In this document: positions 24,560 to 37,900 of the stretch, one piece after another
Layout of the letters: every line of letters begins with the position of its first letter
Position numbering within the stretch: position 1 is the first letter of the stretch
DNA from: Theobroma cacao
Taxonomy: Eukaryota; Streptophyta; Magnoliopsida; Malvales; Malvaceae
Reading direction: 5' to 3'
Length of the DNA stretch: 64,000 nt
Assembly: GCF_000208745.1 (NCBI RefSeq)
Contig: NC_030852.1
Coordinates: 28,223,433-28,287,432 of the forward strand
Made by a program: the position numbers and the translations under genes
Notes under the pieces: generated by a model
What the model was told of the DNA's origin: nothing
The model's input: only the letters and a program-made list of their open reading frames with translations
The model's database searches: none

Positions 24560-27337
24560 AATAGCCTACTTTTGTGTCAGTAACAACGGATTGAATCGAA
24601 GAAGCTTCAGTTTCTGTGTTGGGCCAGTTAATGGAAGTCTTGGTCGCAAAGAATCCGATCATGAAAGAGATCGCGCAAACCCTAAATCGGACTAAGGCCC
24701 GTCGCCCTTGGTGCTGTAAAAATTGAGAGTAAAGTGAAAAAAGAGACTGCTTTTGGGAACGAATAGGAGTGTCGGGACCGGGGGTTTTTATAAGTCCATG
24801 GAAGAAGAGGAGAGAGGCAGTAAGGGGGGAGGAAGGAGAAGACAAGATCGCTTCAGCATTACGATTTAACTTTATATTATTAGCCGATCATTCCAGTGGG
24901 TTTGGCAATATGGGCTGGTCCGGTTCAAAAAAATACGGGTTGAAAAAATATGGATTGAGCCGGATCAGCTTATTTTATACATGAATCATCAAAACTTCTA
25001 CCCGAACTCACCTCTGGTCAGCTCATGAGTCAGATTGAGTCAGCTCATTTAAAAAAAAAATTATTTTCATAATTTTACTTTATAAATTTTTTATCAATTA
25101 TATTATTTAAAGATTTAATAGATAAATTAAATAATAAAAACATGTTATAAATAAATAAATTATATCAAATATAAATAAAATTTCAATCTTTAACATAAAT
25201 TATAATTTTATAAACATAAATACATAACTAAATAAATAAAAACTTCAAGACTCATTCATATTTTCTTCAATCCTCATTTTTAAATCAAATATTTGAATCT
25301 TATTTGAATAGTAATGATGTCTCAAAGATTGAATCATTATCATCTAATATTTATTATCATTAAAATAAAAGAGATAGTAAGTTTTAATTTAATTAAAATT
25401 ATTAATTTAATAAGTAAAAATTAAAAATATTTAAATATATAAAATAAATAATATTATTGGTAACTAAGTTATTAATTTTATATAGTTAAATATGTAAAAT
25501 TATTAATTTAAATTTTCTTTAACCTACACTAATCCGAGACAATTCATTGAACAAATGAATTGACCCATTTAGATCCGATTTTAATATGAATCTGAATTTT
25601 TAAATCCCAAACTACCTCACTTAAAATAAAAAAGAAGCTGACCTAATAGGTGAGGTCCATTTTGACAAGTTTAGGTTTTGGTGACAAATTGTTGCACGAC
25701 AGTACTAGAATAAATTGTGAACAAGTGAGCCGCGTAATTGGACTCGACCCATTTATCCTTCCTGACTTGGCCCAATATATCGTATATCATCGTACTACTT
25801 TCCAATTTGTTACGTAGCGACTACAAAGGCTTCTTTAGGCCTTTAATAAAAGTGGTTTTAAAAGTACAAGTGACTGAATTAGGTACTTCCAGTTCCAGTT
25901 CCAGTTCCAGCCCTAGGAAATGGACAAAAGAAAAGGTGCAAGCAACGATCGTGAACCCAGTAGACCAGATTTAATATTTAATTATTGAGCAGGAGTCCAT
26001 GAACCATGTAAACCACCATGATATAGTTCCAACACAACTAGAATCGGTTTTAATGGAGGCAACAACTCCAGTGAACTCCCTTACTTCTTTGTTTCGATGT
26101 TTTTGACTCCGCTGCAGGCTATTACAGGATGGTTACGTTGGCATCCCTCGGTTTCATCAGAAATTTTCCTTTCTCTTTTCAATTCTATTTATTTAGAGCT
26201 GTGAAGAGCCATGCATCTCCGAATAACCGATTTAAGCGAACATGCGTAGTAACGAAGCAGTTTTGAGCACCACGTCTAGCATTTTTGCATTATAAATTTC
26301 ACAGGCATGCTATGTAAGAGAGACTAAGCTCAGACAAAAATATGCGTCCTGCCTTGCAGTCTTTCCTTGAGAAACTGCCGCTTGAGAAATTAAAGAGCAG
26401 GCACCTCTAACAAGACAGGTGGTGTAACCAAAGGGCCAGGTAATGAATCTTCCTTAAGAGACGCATCAAAGACTCACAAAGTAGAGCTAGCTCATGAGCA
26501 AAGCCTAAACAACTTGAAGGTATCCAGAAAACTGCAGTACAATACCACCTTCCAAGATTGATCAGAGAGTACCAACATAATAGACCACACAAGTTTTGTC
26601 CCGTGGGGAAAATTAGTGTGAGGTGCATCAGTAAGGGGCTACCTTAAGAACAACAACAAATAATGCAACAAGGTTTGCTCATATCATGTATTCAACAGGT
26701 TATGAAGTGGGCATGGTGCTGAAAAATGTCATTACCATGGTAATTAAAGAAACAAAATTTGGGAATTGGGATGCATACATATAAAGGAGTCTTACAATAT
26801 TCATTGGCACAGTACCAAATAAAGCATGCAAATCTGGTTGGAATCAATCACATTTCACATAAATATTAAGCAGTTTGTGCGGTCAATGGATGTGGAATTA
26901 TGCCAAAACAAGTCACAACTGCAGTTTCCACAGGTAAGTAAACAAAAGCAGCAAAAGACCACGTCCAGCTCAGTAATGATGTTACCCTGGGGAGTGACAT
27001 TTGTCTCGATAACTATGTAACTAGCTTTACAAAATAACAATTAAGATAATAGAACCATACATCAAAAACCTATTTCGTCTGAGAGTTCTCTTCACCAATA
27101 TGTAGGCAGACGATAATTTACATACTTACAACAACACAAAAAGAAGCATATATGAATTTAGAGCAAATGAGAAGAAAAGGATTAAAGAGATAACCACAAA
27201 ACAGGGAAAAAAAAAGATGTGACAGAAGAAGAGGGAAAAAGTGTAGTTTACAAAATATACACCTAAAGGAAAGTCGAGAGTTTTGTAAACTTAATAGTAT
27301 GAATGACCATCGCAAGTGTTAAGACAACCAGATACAA
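24560..27337. other. intergenic region with AT-rich repeat-like segment
   Basis: The part next to 24560 is the promoter and 5' leader of the ZFWD gene. From about 24890 to 25680 the sequence is AT-rich with a GGTCCGGTTCAAA-type end, as seen in degenerate plant DNA transposons. No sharp termini were found. At 25889-25914 there is a short ttccag hexamer repeat. The part just below 27337 is the 3' region of the Ycf20-like gene. Confidence 0.45.
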
Positions 27338-27796
27338 TCAACTGGCAAGCTTAAAAGCATCAATGAAGAGTCCATAGGTGAAACCCATCTTGAAATTGTT
27401 GAGAAGAGCAATTGGGAATGTTACCTTTGGACGGCTGTAATAAAACCTTGTCACATACTCTGTCAAGAGCACACATAATACTGCTGCAATCACATCATTG
27501 ACTCCTAAAGCTCCAAAGGACAGAGAGATTGTTTGTGCAACATAAAAACCACCCAACAAGGAGATTCCACCAAATAGTGCCCTTCGAGAAGGACTTCGAA
27601 AGTAATTCCTAGTGATATCTGGCACAAGCCTTATGATATCAACTAGTCTTCGAGGGCTGCCATTTTCTTGCACAGCTCGGATGTTAAGAAACCCAGGTGA
27701 TGATCGTGAAATAAATAACTTTCGGCGTGAAAGTCTAGTTTGAGGACTCAAACGAAATTTGAGGAGGCTTGCGGATGGCAAAATCATAAGTGCCAT
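27338..27796 (-). CDS. Ycf20-like (DUF565) plastid membrane protein
   Basis: The coding region is a single exon of 152 codons starting at an ATG. Residues 1-40 are rich in Ser, Arg and Leu with few acidic residues, as in chloroplast transit peptides. The mature part has hydrophobic segments (ALFGGISLLGGFYVAQTISLS and NDVIAAVLCVLLTEYVTRFYY) and the conserved C-terminal NNFKMGFTYGLFIDAFKL of the Ycf20 family. Ycf20 proteins are encoded in the plastid or cyanobacterial genome in other lineages, and nuclear homologues in Arabidopsis (At1g65420, At5g43050) have been linked to thermal dissipation of excess light. A 5' UTR intron is likely, from a donor next to 28620 to an acceptor near 27839, with transcription starting around 28750. 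The gene faces away from the PEPKR2 kinase gene. Confidence 0.88.
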   Translation of the reverse strand: MALMILPSASLLKFRLSPQTRLSRRKLFISRSSPGFLNIRAVQENGSPRRLVDIIRLVPDITRNYFRSPSRRALFGGISLLGGFYVAQTISLSFGALGVNDVIAAVLCVLLTEYVTRFYYSRPKVTFPIALLNNFKMGFTYGLFIDAFKLAS

Positions 27797-30085
27797 TTAT
27801 AAATTCTTCATCAAAAGGGCAATCAGAATACCACTCCTGGAAAAAACAGGTAGAGGAAAAAGTTGAAGGTGAACCTGGATAGCAGAAAACACAAACAAGA
27901 ATGAAATGCTCACAGAAAACAAAAAGACCAAATCAAATACACAAATGTATATACCATATATTATTGTATCATGACATAATTGAATTTTGTATCATTTTCA
28001 ACAAAAGCAGCTATAGACTGAATGGTCTGCAAGCATCCATTAACATATGCGGTTCAGCTGGACAGCTTATGACATTGCATTGTAATGCAAATTTGTGTTC
28101 AGAATGCATGTAATGAGATCCTTCATGTCATTAGGAACAGCCCCAATTCAACTCTAGGAAAAAAAAAAGAAAAGCAAAACATTGTTATCATTCACCTATA
28201 TGGTCAAAATATACTGCTAACTCTTTACTTCTTCCCAGCTCATAACATAAAAATGAACAAAATACTCATCTAACAACACAATACTTTCAGTCTAAATTAG
28301 CAAATTCAATTAATTTTTTCCCCAACCAAGAATAAACAAAAGAGTCCAGGCCAAAACCCATTATCCCAAATCACATCTACAACCTAGAACCCAACTTGAG
28401 GTAATTCAAAATCCGAGCTTAACAAAAAGACATATGCTTGAATGTCAGCAGCTTATAATGAACTTTGCTTAAACAAACTTTCCGTAATAATCAACAATAG
28501 AAGAACAAAAATCCCCATTTCCAAAAAGTTCAATGCTAATCATCTGCAAATAATGCAGATTAGAATAAAATTTGCAAACTTCAATGCCTTCGAATAAGCC
28601 TTGGTTAAAGAGTATTTACCTACGAACGGAAACCCATAAGATTCTCCAGCTCCAGCTCCAATTTTGTAAATATGGCTCCTTTGGATACAGGGGGGGCGCT
28701 CTTTTCTTTTCCTTTAGACTGGAAATAGAGACGGGGAATAGGGAGGGGCAGCGTTTTTAACTTCACTTCAGTAGAGAAAAACGAAACGTTTCGCAGGTTG
28801 GGGTTAGTAGAAGTCAACCCGCCGTTTAACAGAACTTTGACATGAATTCTCTTAAGTAAAAAATAAACATAATTAAACTGAATCAAACTTAAACTTCGGG
28901 TCCGAGGAAATTTCAAACAACAGAGCCAAACTAACGACAAAAAACAAAAGGAACCAACAGCCATACCTCAAAGCCTCGAAGCATTGTTTTCGTCCTTTTC
29001 CTTTTGAAAAAAGAAAAAATTTCCTCGGAGTAAACTTAAAAAAGAAGAGACCAAAAAGAAGAGCCCGCAGAGAGAGGTCTGCTTGGGGGAGCTTTCTATC
29101 ACTGCTCCAACGGACTTCTTCTTCTTCTGTGGTGCTCTCTCTCTCTTTATTCCTAGCCAGGTTTTGTTTCTCTTTCTATAATCTTTATAGTGTTTTTTGG
29201 TCTGTGTTTTGTTTTGTGTGTTTGAATTTGAAAAGTGGGTTTTTGTTTCTTTGTTTGTGGGGAAGGGAAGATTTTGGATCTGGGGGTGCTTTGTTCTGAG
29301 GTAAATTTTGATGGGTTTCTGTTGAATTTTGCTTTTTTTTATGTGATTACCGGCTTTTTAGCTGATGGGTATTGGTGCTTTAAGGTGTTGAGGTGGTTCT
29401 TTAGGTGTTTAGGGTTTTCAATTGGTAATCTTTTTTGTTGAGCTTTTGGTATGATAAAGTTTGTTTGTTTCTTATTTGATGTTGGAATGTGATTCGTTTT
29501 CTGCTTTGAGCTGGGATTAAAGTTTGTTGAGCTAACAAACTATATTGATGTATTTATGTGAGGTTTTTCTCAAACTGGACTTGCATGGTATTATAGTTCT
29601 ATTTTAAAAAAAAAATATTATAGTTTCTAATTTAATCCACAAAGAATGGTTTTTTTTTTTGGGAGTTGAATTAAAGTGCTTGATTGAAAGCTGATAATTT
29701 CAATCTTTTTACAGATCCAGGCAATCTGATAAGAACTGAGATGAATCCTCGGCTGTGCGTTTAAGATTATGATGTTTTGGGGCACACTGTTCCATTTTAA
29801 GGTCATGCTGTCACGAATTCTGGTGTTGTGTTCTTCACAGTGAGTGTTGCTGTCAAAGTTCAACAACTAGCCTTGAAAGTCTTATGTTTTAGGAGTCTTG
29901 ACCTCACGTATGGATTTGGTGACGACGAGTTATGTGAACAGAAAAATATATAAATCAAAATTTTGACCTAAAATTCGACTTCCTTGATTCTTTGGGAGCT
30001 TAAGTTATTACTGCTGCCAAGAACATAGGGTCATAAACGGAGATTCTGAATCATTTTTGGATTGGTTAAAGGGCTAGAAAGTGTT
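27797..30085. promoter_or_regulatory. head-to-head region: leaders and shared promoter of Ycf20-like and PEPKR2 genes
   Basis: On the minus strand a good donor (cgttcgtag followed by gtaaat) ends at 28620 and a pyrimidine-rich acceptor lies near 27839, which suggests a 5' UTR intron of about 780 bp for the Ycf20-like gene. On the plus strand a donor after 29300 (tctgag followed by gtaaat) and an acceptor at 29714 (tttttacag) suggest a 5' UTR intron for the kinase gene. The promoters should lie between about 28750 and 29050. These leader introns are inferred from splice signals only. Confidence 0.5.
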
Positions 30086-32253
30086 ATGGCTGTTGCCAAG
30101 AGCAACAGCATCAGTGAAACGTCAAAGCAACCGTGCAATTGCTTCAAAGTTGCAAGCTTGAGTGAAACAATTTTGGAGACTGAACAGACTGCAAATTTGA
30201 AAGATCGATACATTCTTGGAGAACAATTGGGTTGGGGTCAATTTGGTGTTATCAGGTTGTGCTCAGATAAGTTGACTAGAGAGGTACTGGCATGCAAATC
30301 GATATCTAAAGATAGATTGGTAACATCTGATGATGCAAGGAGTGTCAAGCTTGAAATTGAAATTATGACTAGGTTATCAGGACATCCAAATGTTGTAGAT
30401 CTGAAGGCTGTTTATGAGGATGAGGACTATGTTCATTTGGTGATGGAGCTTTGTGCAGGAGGGGAGCTTTTCCACCGGTTAGAGAAGTATGGGCGTTTTT
30501 CTGAGGCAGAGGCTAGAGTTCTCTTCAGGCATCTGATGCAAGTAGTCCTATATTGTCATGAAATTGGGGTTGTTCATAGAGATTTAAAGCCAGAGAATAT
30601 CCTCTTAGCAACAAAAGCCTCATCATCGCCAATCAAACTAGCAGATTTTGGTCTTGCAACGTACATTGAGCCTGGTATAGTTATACATTTCTTCTTTCAC
30701 TTTCTCTAACCAAGAACAATTTTTCTCATAGTGATTGCTTGCTTCCTCAAACATTTTTAGGTTTTTATGTTTTTAACCATTTTGGGTTTTGTTACCAACA
30801 GGGCAGTGTTTGCATGGGACTGTTGGGAGTCCATTTTATATAGCTCCTGAGGTTTTGGTGGGGGGATATAATCAGGCTGCTGATGTTTGGAGTGCTGGGG
30901 TGATTCTGTACATACTCCTTAGTGGGACACCACCATTTTGGGGTAAGACTAAGTCACGAATATTTGATGCTGTGAGGGCAGCTGATCTGCAGTTCCCATC
31001 AGATCCTTGGGATCGCATTTCTGATTCTGCAAAGAATTTAGTCAGGGGAATGCTCAATACAGATCCTTTTCAAAGACTCACTGCTTTGCATGTTTTAGGT
31101 AGGCTGGAAATTCACTGCAAACAATCGTCATAAATCCATACTTGGGGCATGTGGACAGTGTTAAAATAGTTGTTTAATTATTATCTTTTCTGGCATTAAT
31201 GTAAATGGAAACCTCATAATGGGAAGGCCAATTTTATCTATTTGCTTAACACTAGAAGAGTTCAAAGGAACCAATGCAATTAATGTTGGGATTGTGTTTT
31301 TACCATAGCCATAATTCTTGGAGTTGCAACACCTTCTGTACTAACTTTCTTTAATTGAATGAAGCTGCCTGTTTGGCTGACTAGTATGAATGGGCCAGTA
31401 GGCCCTGAGAAATACTTAAGAGTGTCCCTTTCTCACTTGTTGCCGTAATTTCTCCCTTCTCAAGAAGCTTAACTTTGAATCGTCTTTTTGCAGATCATTT
31501 ATGGATGAAGAATGATGAATCTTGTCATGAAGAATCAAGTGAGCTTATATACCAAAGTTGTGGAGAGTGGGAAATAGGTAGTGGCACATTCTCTTTGTCT
31601 AGGGATCAGGATATCAGCTTTGGTGCTGGATCACCAACCATATGTGGTGTTCAGTCACCTGCACTCACATGCAGAACATCATTTTCTTCTTTCTTGGTGG
31701 AGCCATCTACACCTTGCTTCCCCTTGGGTGGATTTTCATTCTGCAGTGGTAATTCTGATACCTTAGAACTTTCTTCTCCTGTTCCCTCAATGCCAAGCTT
31801 TGCTTTCTTCAGTCCATGTTCTGTGGTTGAACAAGAGAACTGCAAATTAGATTTCTCAACCACCGTTACCAGAATGGAGACAACTTATGGAGGTAATTTG
31901 TGTTAACCATCTTTCAACTCTCCATATTAACATTTGTTCTACATTTGGCATCCCAAATTATGTTTTTGCATCATTGTGCAGATGCAGGTTTAGACAAGGT
32001 GCTTGTGTTGCCAGATTCTTCTCCTTGCTGTGGGCCTGAGGCAAGAGAAATGGAGAACAAGGCAGCTGAATTTAGGAGGACAGGGGGATCGAGTGGGTCC
32101 AGGATGTTGGCCTTTCACAGCAAAAGGAACCGCACCATTGGTCATGGTGAGCGAGAACAACTTGATTTCATGGTGTCTGAATCAGTTATCCGATGGGCAT
32201 CATGCACAAATCTCCCAACTGCCACATCCCTGAGGTCGTCTCTTGTGTGTTGA
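30086..32253 (+). CDS. PEPKR2: serine/threonine protein kinase, PEPKR2 type
   Basis: Four coding exons: 30086-30674, 30802-31098, 31494-31892 and 31982-32253, giving 518 residues. The start is the ATG at 30086 (MAVAKSN); the frame continues upstream only to a TTG. The kinase domain begins at about residue 36 with YILGEQLGWGQFG (Gly loop), followed by ACKSI (ATP lysine), HRDLKPEN (catalytic loop), DFGLAT (metal-binding DFG) and GTVGSPFYIAPEV (activation segment). All key residues are present, so it should be active. The family is related to the CDPK/SnRK and PEP carboxylase kinase group, but there are no EF-hands. The C-terminal extension of about 220 residues is Ser-rich and ends with a conserved-looking ESVIRWASCTNLPTATSLRSS. 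This matches Arabidopsis PEPKR2 (At1g12680). Its substrate is not known to me. Confidence 0.9.
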
Positions 32254-33251
32254 GCTGTTGCTATGAGTCAGGATAGCTCTGATGAGAATTAACATTTGCA
32301 GAAATTGCATTTCCATGTAAAAGATTTTATAGCTAATCTTGTATTAGGTAGTGTTTTGTGCCCATGTTGCTGATTCCCGGTGCTTAGCACCAGCTTCAAA
32401 CGACTGCTGTTGAGTGCTGCTTCTAGCTTTTTCACTGGTTGATACTAGTTAGGAAGAGAGTAACAAGTTGTGGCTGCTGGGGCTTTGCTTGGTGTATAAA
32501 GGATAGTATGAAGTTTTCCAGGTTTCATATGTTGGCATTGTATAAATAACAGCAACTGAAATTTTATGTATCTTTTCCTTTGTTATGTTGTGGCAAAAAA
32601 ATTTAGGCAAACGGTGCCATCATATCAATGGTTTTGTTCAAAGTCATTCCATCGAAGTTGTGGATGCCAATGAAAACTACTTCAAAAACAGAAAAACAGA
32701 AGCAAAAGATAAAATCCTGAAAACTGAGCTTGTACTAGTAGGTTTCCCAAGGAAACTTCTATTTGCAATTTGATAACCGAGTAAGGTCCAGTTTGACAAT
32801 AAGATTTGGCAATTGTGATTTACAGTAATAACGATCGTGACTGTAGCTCTGTGTCTGTTCTTACCGTTACAAACAATGAAACAAAAGAAGAAGAAGATTT
32901 AATTTCTTTGGTCCGGTTTGATTCCAGTTATTTTGGACTTAGATTTTGAATATGTAAACGTTAAATTCAGAACCAACTTGGCTCACAAATCACCATGATT
33001 GCATCAATTGGACGAAATTTCACCATATTCCATGATTTTTCCAAAGTGCAAAAGATAAGGTCCTAACTTTCCAACAAAAACCAGCCACACAGTTTGATAT
33101 ACTCCATTCATCCATTTGAACAAAAATAATTAGTGCTTTGGGTTATTCCACATGGATTTGCTGATAATATGATTCGATTGCAAGAATACGTGTGCTACTC
33201 TTCTTTTCACTTTTCTGAACTCAAAACGAAGCTTTCCATTCCCAACAGAAA
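32254..33251. other. intergenic region
   Basis: Kinase 3' untranslated region followed by the promoter of the next plus-strand gene. No other coding sequence was seen. Confidence 0.5.
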
Positions 33252-34062
33252 ATGGGTTGTAAACTGAACTCCTTGGAACCACCAATCTTATGTCAGGTCC
33301 CTGCAAGGAAACCACGTTTTAGAACTAGACTGATTGCTTTCTCTTCTTATGCACCAAACAAAGGCGAAGCTGTTTCCACAACCAAATCCATCGAAACCCA
33401 GCTGCCAAAGACTGATGTCTATAGTATTAGCTTCAAGACCCTGGGAGCTTGTAAGCTAGGTATTTCCAGATATCCCGACTTTGAGTATAATGCTGAAGGG
33501 GGAGCAGGAACTGGAACTGGTACGAAGATCAACGACCGTAATGAACTTTCAGTTAGTTTTGACCTTAAAACACTGTACGTTCCACCACTGACAAGTGCAA
33601 CAACAAAGTTCCTGGGATTGCCATTGCCACCGTTTTTGAAGATTGACATTGTCCCTCAACTCTTTCAGGGAAACATCAACCAAGAATCTGGCAAGGTAAG
33701 CTAAGCTTACTTAAAGTAACACAGAAGTTTGTCAAAGAAGCAAATATTGCATTAATTGAGATGTTTCTTTGCATTTGCTTTCGTAGGTTGACCTGGAATT
33801 CTTGGCCAAGTTCTGCTTTTCTGTTGGGAGTATTTACAAAGCACCGCCATTGCTGGTGAAGACAGTTTTAACATCTGAGGAATCAAAAGGAAAGATCAGA
33901 AGTGGACGAGGAGAGAGGTTGGATAACAAAGGGAATTGCAAATTGGTTGGAGTAGCCTCTGTTGACCCTATTGATGATTTCTTCATGAATTCTTTGCTCG
34001 GTCTTCCCACTGAATGCCTTGCCAAACTGAATGCTGTCATCACCTTATCTAATTCTTCATGA
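33252..34062 (+). CDS. predicted plastid-targeted protein of unknown function
   Basis: Two coding exons, 33252-33695 and 33787-34062, joined at a GT-AG intron in frame, give 239 residues. I do not recognise the family. The first 50 residues are rich in Ser, Arg, Lys and Pro and poor in acidic residues, consistent with a chloroplast transit peptide. The rest is a mixed alpha/beta-looking soluble domain without membrane segments. It includes SFKTLGACKLGISRYPDFEY, a Gly/Thr-rich loop, PLPPFLKIDIVPQLFQGNIN and GKVDLEFLAKFCFSV. The intact frame across a canonical intron, and a conserved-looking C-terminus (GLPTECLAKLN), argue for a real gene. The overall shape (lipid-binding or SRPBCC-like beta-rich domain) is only a guess. 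It converges with the ABC transporter gene downstream. Confidence 0.75.
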
Positions 34063-34945
34063 AGCATGCAATTTTCACCACATAAAAATATGTTGTATAT
34101 ATTGTTACAATGTTACTCATGACTATCTAAAGTGTAATAAGTATTTATTTACCCAAAAAAATAAAAAATAAAAAAACTCAGGAAGAGTTACTTGGAACCT
34201 CCCCTGTTTGCTGCTTTGAAAAAAAACCCTAATCTGGCATCCGGTGCTCATTGCTCAACCTTTGGTTACAACACCTAGCCTCGGCTAACAACTTATCTTT
34301 AAATTTCTTTGATATGTAAGTGAACAATGTACGTTGCAAAGGCACAGTATAACTTATTTATTACCAGTTTCCTAGTACTATTATCTTTGTTGCAACTTAC
34401 AACAATATAGTTCCTACTGTAACTTACTATTATCTCAGTTATTAGTTCTTTACATCTTTGTTTAAATTTATGATGTTAAACGGGTAGAGTACTACAATGT
34501 ATAGCAATAGGTGTTTGGGGTCTTCGGGTATTTGTTGTTTTAGGCGTGATGTTGGTGGCAGAACCGTTCTGGGTTACTGCCTTATGATCATTTGCTTGAT
34601 CATTGCTTGGCTATGCCAAAGTCTTGTAGCATTTTACATGATACTTCATAAAATATGAACATTTTGATCAAGCGAAAAGAAAAATACAACTATTTTCAAC
34701 CACTCCTGCCTCCTCTTTACGACCCCCAGAACAAAAAGAAAATCCATAATTGAGTTGCCTAACCTCAAGCAAAATCAAGGTTGCAGCAAATATAAAAGCC
34801 ACTTGTAAGGCAGTAAGTAGAAAGAATTGGCATGAAAGTCAATGCTACTACTCGCATTATTGGTGGTTACACTAGTTTAAATAACATCTTTTCCTCTTTT
34901 CCTTTGTCTTCTTTGTTTTAGACATGATATGTATCGAATTCAATA
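34063..34945. other. tail-to-tail spacer
   Basis: 3' untranslated regions of the unknown plastid gene (+) and the ABC transporter gene (-). No further gene seen. Confidence 0.5.
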
Positions 34946-37900
34946 TTATTCAAATGCCAGCCTTTGGGTGCCAACTAATGAAGCATATTGCCCTTTCCTA
35001 GATAACAATTCAAAATGCGTCCCCAGCTCTGCTATCTTGCCATCAGAACAAAGGGCAATTTGGTGGGCATTCTGAACTGTGCTTAATCTATGAGCAATCA
35101 CTAATGTTGTTCTTCCTTTCATTAGATGGTTCAAAGCATCCTGGACCAGGCGCTCACTAACTGCATCCAAAGCACTTGTTGCCTGCAACGACATAATAAT
35201 AAAAAGCATGCATTTTAATATTTAGACTTCTGAATGGAAATGGAGTTCCAAAGTATCTCAAAAATACAACCAAACAAGCCTTTGGGAAGAAATTTAGGGC
35301 CTGGCATTAAATAATGCCCGGGCTTCATGTCTTGAATCAGGCTGAGAATGATCTGCACCAAGAGAATGTGCAGATGCACAAGGCATAAAAAAGAAATTAC
35401 CTCATCAAGAATCAGGATAGGAGCATTCTTGAGGAGAGCTCTTGCAATAGCAATTCTCTGAAGATGAAACAGTAAGAATCAGTTACCCCTTCTACCTTTC
35501 CCAGTTATTCATACATACATACATACGTATACATCCACTCATGTAGATAATGTAAGTATGCACCAGCACCATGCACGTATACTAAGTATATTACCTGCCT
35601 CTGTCCTCCACTCAGCAAGCCTCCACGCTCACCAACCAGTGTGTCATAGCCCTTTAAAGTAAACAAAAATTTAGCAGAAAATAAATATGCTTGCAAAACA
35701 AAGACAGATGCATAAGTCAAACCAACAAACCTGCGGAAGAGAAATTATAAATTCATGAGCATTTGCAGCTTTTGCAGCCTTAATAATGTCATCCTTGGAT
35801 ACATTATCGTCTGGAAGCCCATATGCGATATTTTCTCCAACAGATACCGAAAATAGAACAGGTTCCTGTGTCATTTTATCCATATCAACATTGACAAATG
35901 CAACAATAAAGTCTGAATTACATCCAAGCTTAACCAATCAAACTCAAGCTATTCCTTAAACCGATGAAGCCAACTAAATCAATCCAGCACCAAAGTGCCA
36001 TTAATTAAATCCTCCTAATTAACAACAACAACATTCAGAAATAAGAGAACATGAATGATGCTAGGCTTGCATATATGTTTCTGCAAAGTTTCGCTTAATC
36101 TAAACAAACACTACAGAACTATTATTACATAAAATTATGGACAGCAGCCTGGAGTCAATTCTGATTGAGATAATTTGTCATCATTTTCACTTTGTCCGAT
36201 GATTAGCAAAGTAAGTCAAAGAATGCTATTCATACCATTCAACACGTCTGGTGCACTATTGACAGTAACCTTTTGCTTTGTAACCTATACAAGCATTATC
36301 CTATGAACAAGTTCAATGGTTGGCTGATAAAGCAAGTTGACCAGGTTATTTGATTAATCATGCTGAGGTTAAGAAAGCACAAGAATGACAGCACAAGTAC
36401 AATGCCTTCATGTTAAATGCTAATTAACATGCATGAAGTTTCACGTATATACTTTTTTTTTTTTTGAAAAGCAAGTTTCAAATATATACTTGATTCACAA
36501 TGGAGACAACACGGGCCCATTCACTCTTGTCAAAAGTTCGGACATCCTCTCCAGCAACTGTTATACGACCACTCGTTGGCTGCAAGAATATAATATCAAT
36601 TTGTGCAAGATAAGTGGAACCAACAAATACAATTTTCTTTCAAACCTCATAGAAGCGTGCCAATAGCTGTACTATTGTGCTTTTGCCTGCACCACTTGGG
36701 CCCACCAGAGCAGTTACAGTTCCGCATTTTAGAGTCAAATTAAGACCATTAAGAATTTCCACATCAGGCCTTAAAGGATAAGAAAAATGTACATCTGCAG
36801 GACAAAGAAGCACATTAGATGGTGCAGTAGAATATTGTATGTATATTTGATCATTGCTCCAAGATTACATTTACCAGTGACTCAGAAAAAGCTGATTTAA
36901 AACAAAAGAAGGAGATGAAGAAGAGAGATTTTACTTTAAAAGCTAACTTTTCTGCTAACATACTAGATGAGCTACATTCACATTCTAAGCTTCATAAAAA
37001 AGCCTAAATTATTTTAAACTTGTTCAGAAAAAGAAAGTATGATATATGTATGAAACTTTCCTCTTACCAAAAACTTCCTCATTTCACTTAATGTAAAAAT
37101 ATTTTATATTTTCGTAATAAGAAGATACAAATCTTCCAAAAAATACAATACAAAGACTGCCTCATATAGAAATTAGGCAGACAGCATACAATAATACCTT
37201 CAAGACAAACATCGCCTGACCAAGCTAGTCTTCCCACATTGCTAGCTGATTTCAGTGCTGACATGTAATGTGAATTTAATTGTTGATTTTTCTCAAAAGC
37301 ACCATTGGAGATGAACAATTTGATATTTTCATCATCAACTTCTTTTTTCTGGATTTCTTTTTCTAAACCATAAGCAAGGGCTTCATCGATTTCTGCTCCA
37401 GATATAAATGAATTAATCCTCTCAACAGCAGCAAAAGTTCCCCGTAGGTCTCCAAATGTGTTAACCAGTCCTTGAACCTGATATGAGTGTTACAGCGGAA
37501 AGCACATATCATAAGGTGCAAGCATACGTGAGTGTGGAGGGTGAAAAGGGACTCACAGCAAAGGTTAATGTAAAAGTGTATCCAATGAAAGAAGCCACAG
37601 TTCCAACAGACAATTCCCCCTGCAATCAGCATATGAGAGAGAGAGAGAGAGAGAGAGACAAACATTTAGTATGAAAGAATGACAAAAATAAAATGCTCAG
37701 AGGAAAATGGTTAAAATTAAACATTTAGGATGAATAACACGAACATTTAAGATAGTTAAGAGAAAGTGTATCCCAAGATTGAAATGCTCACCGCCTTCAC
37801 TTTGCTTCCTCCAAGGCAGTACAAGGCAAGTAAAGAAATATAGACAGCAACCCTGGTCAAAGATTCATTTATGGATTTGAAAGTCCCAATCTTTATACCA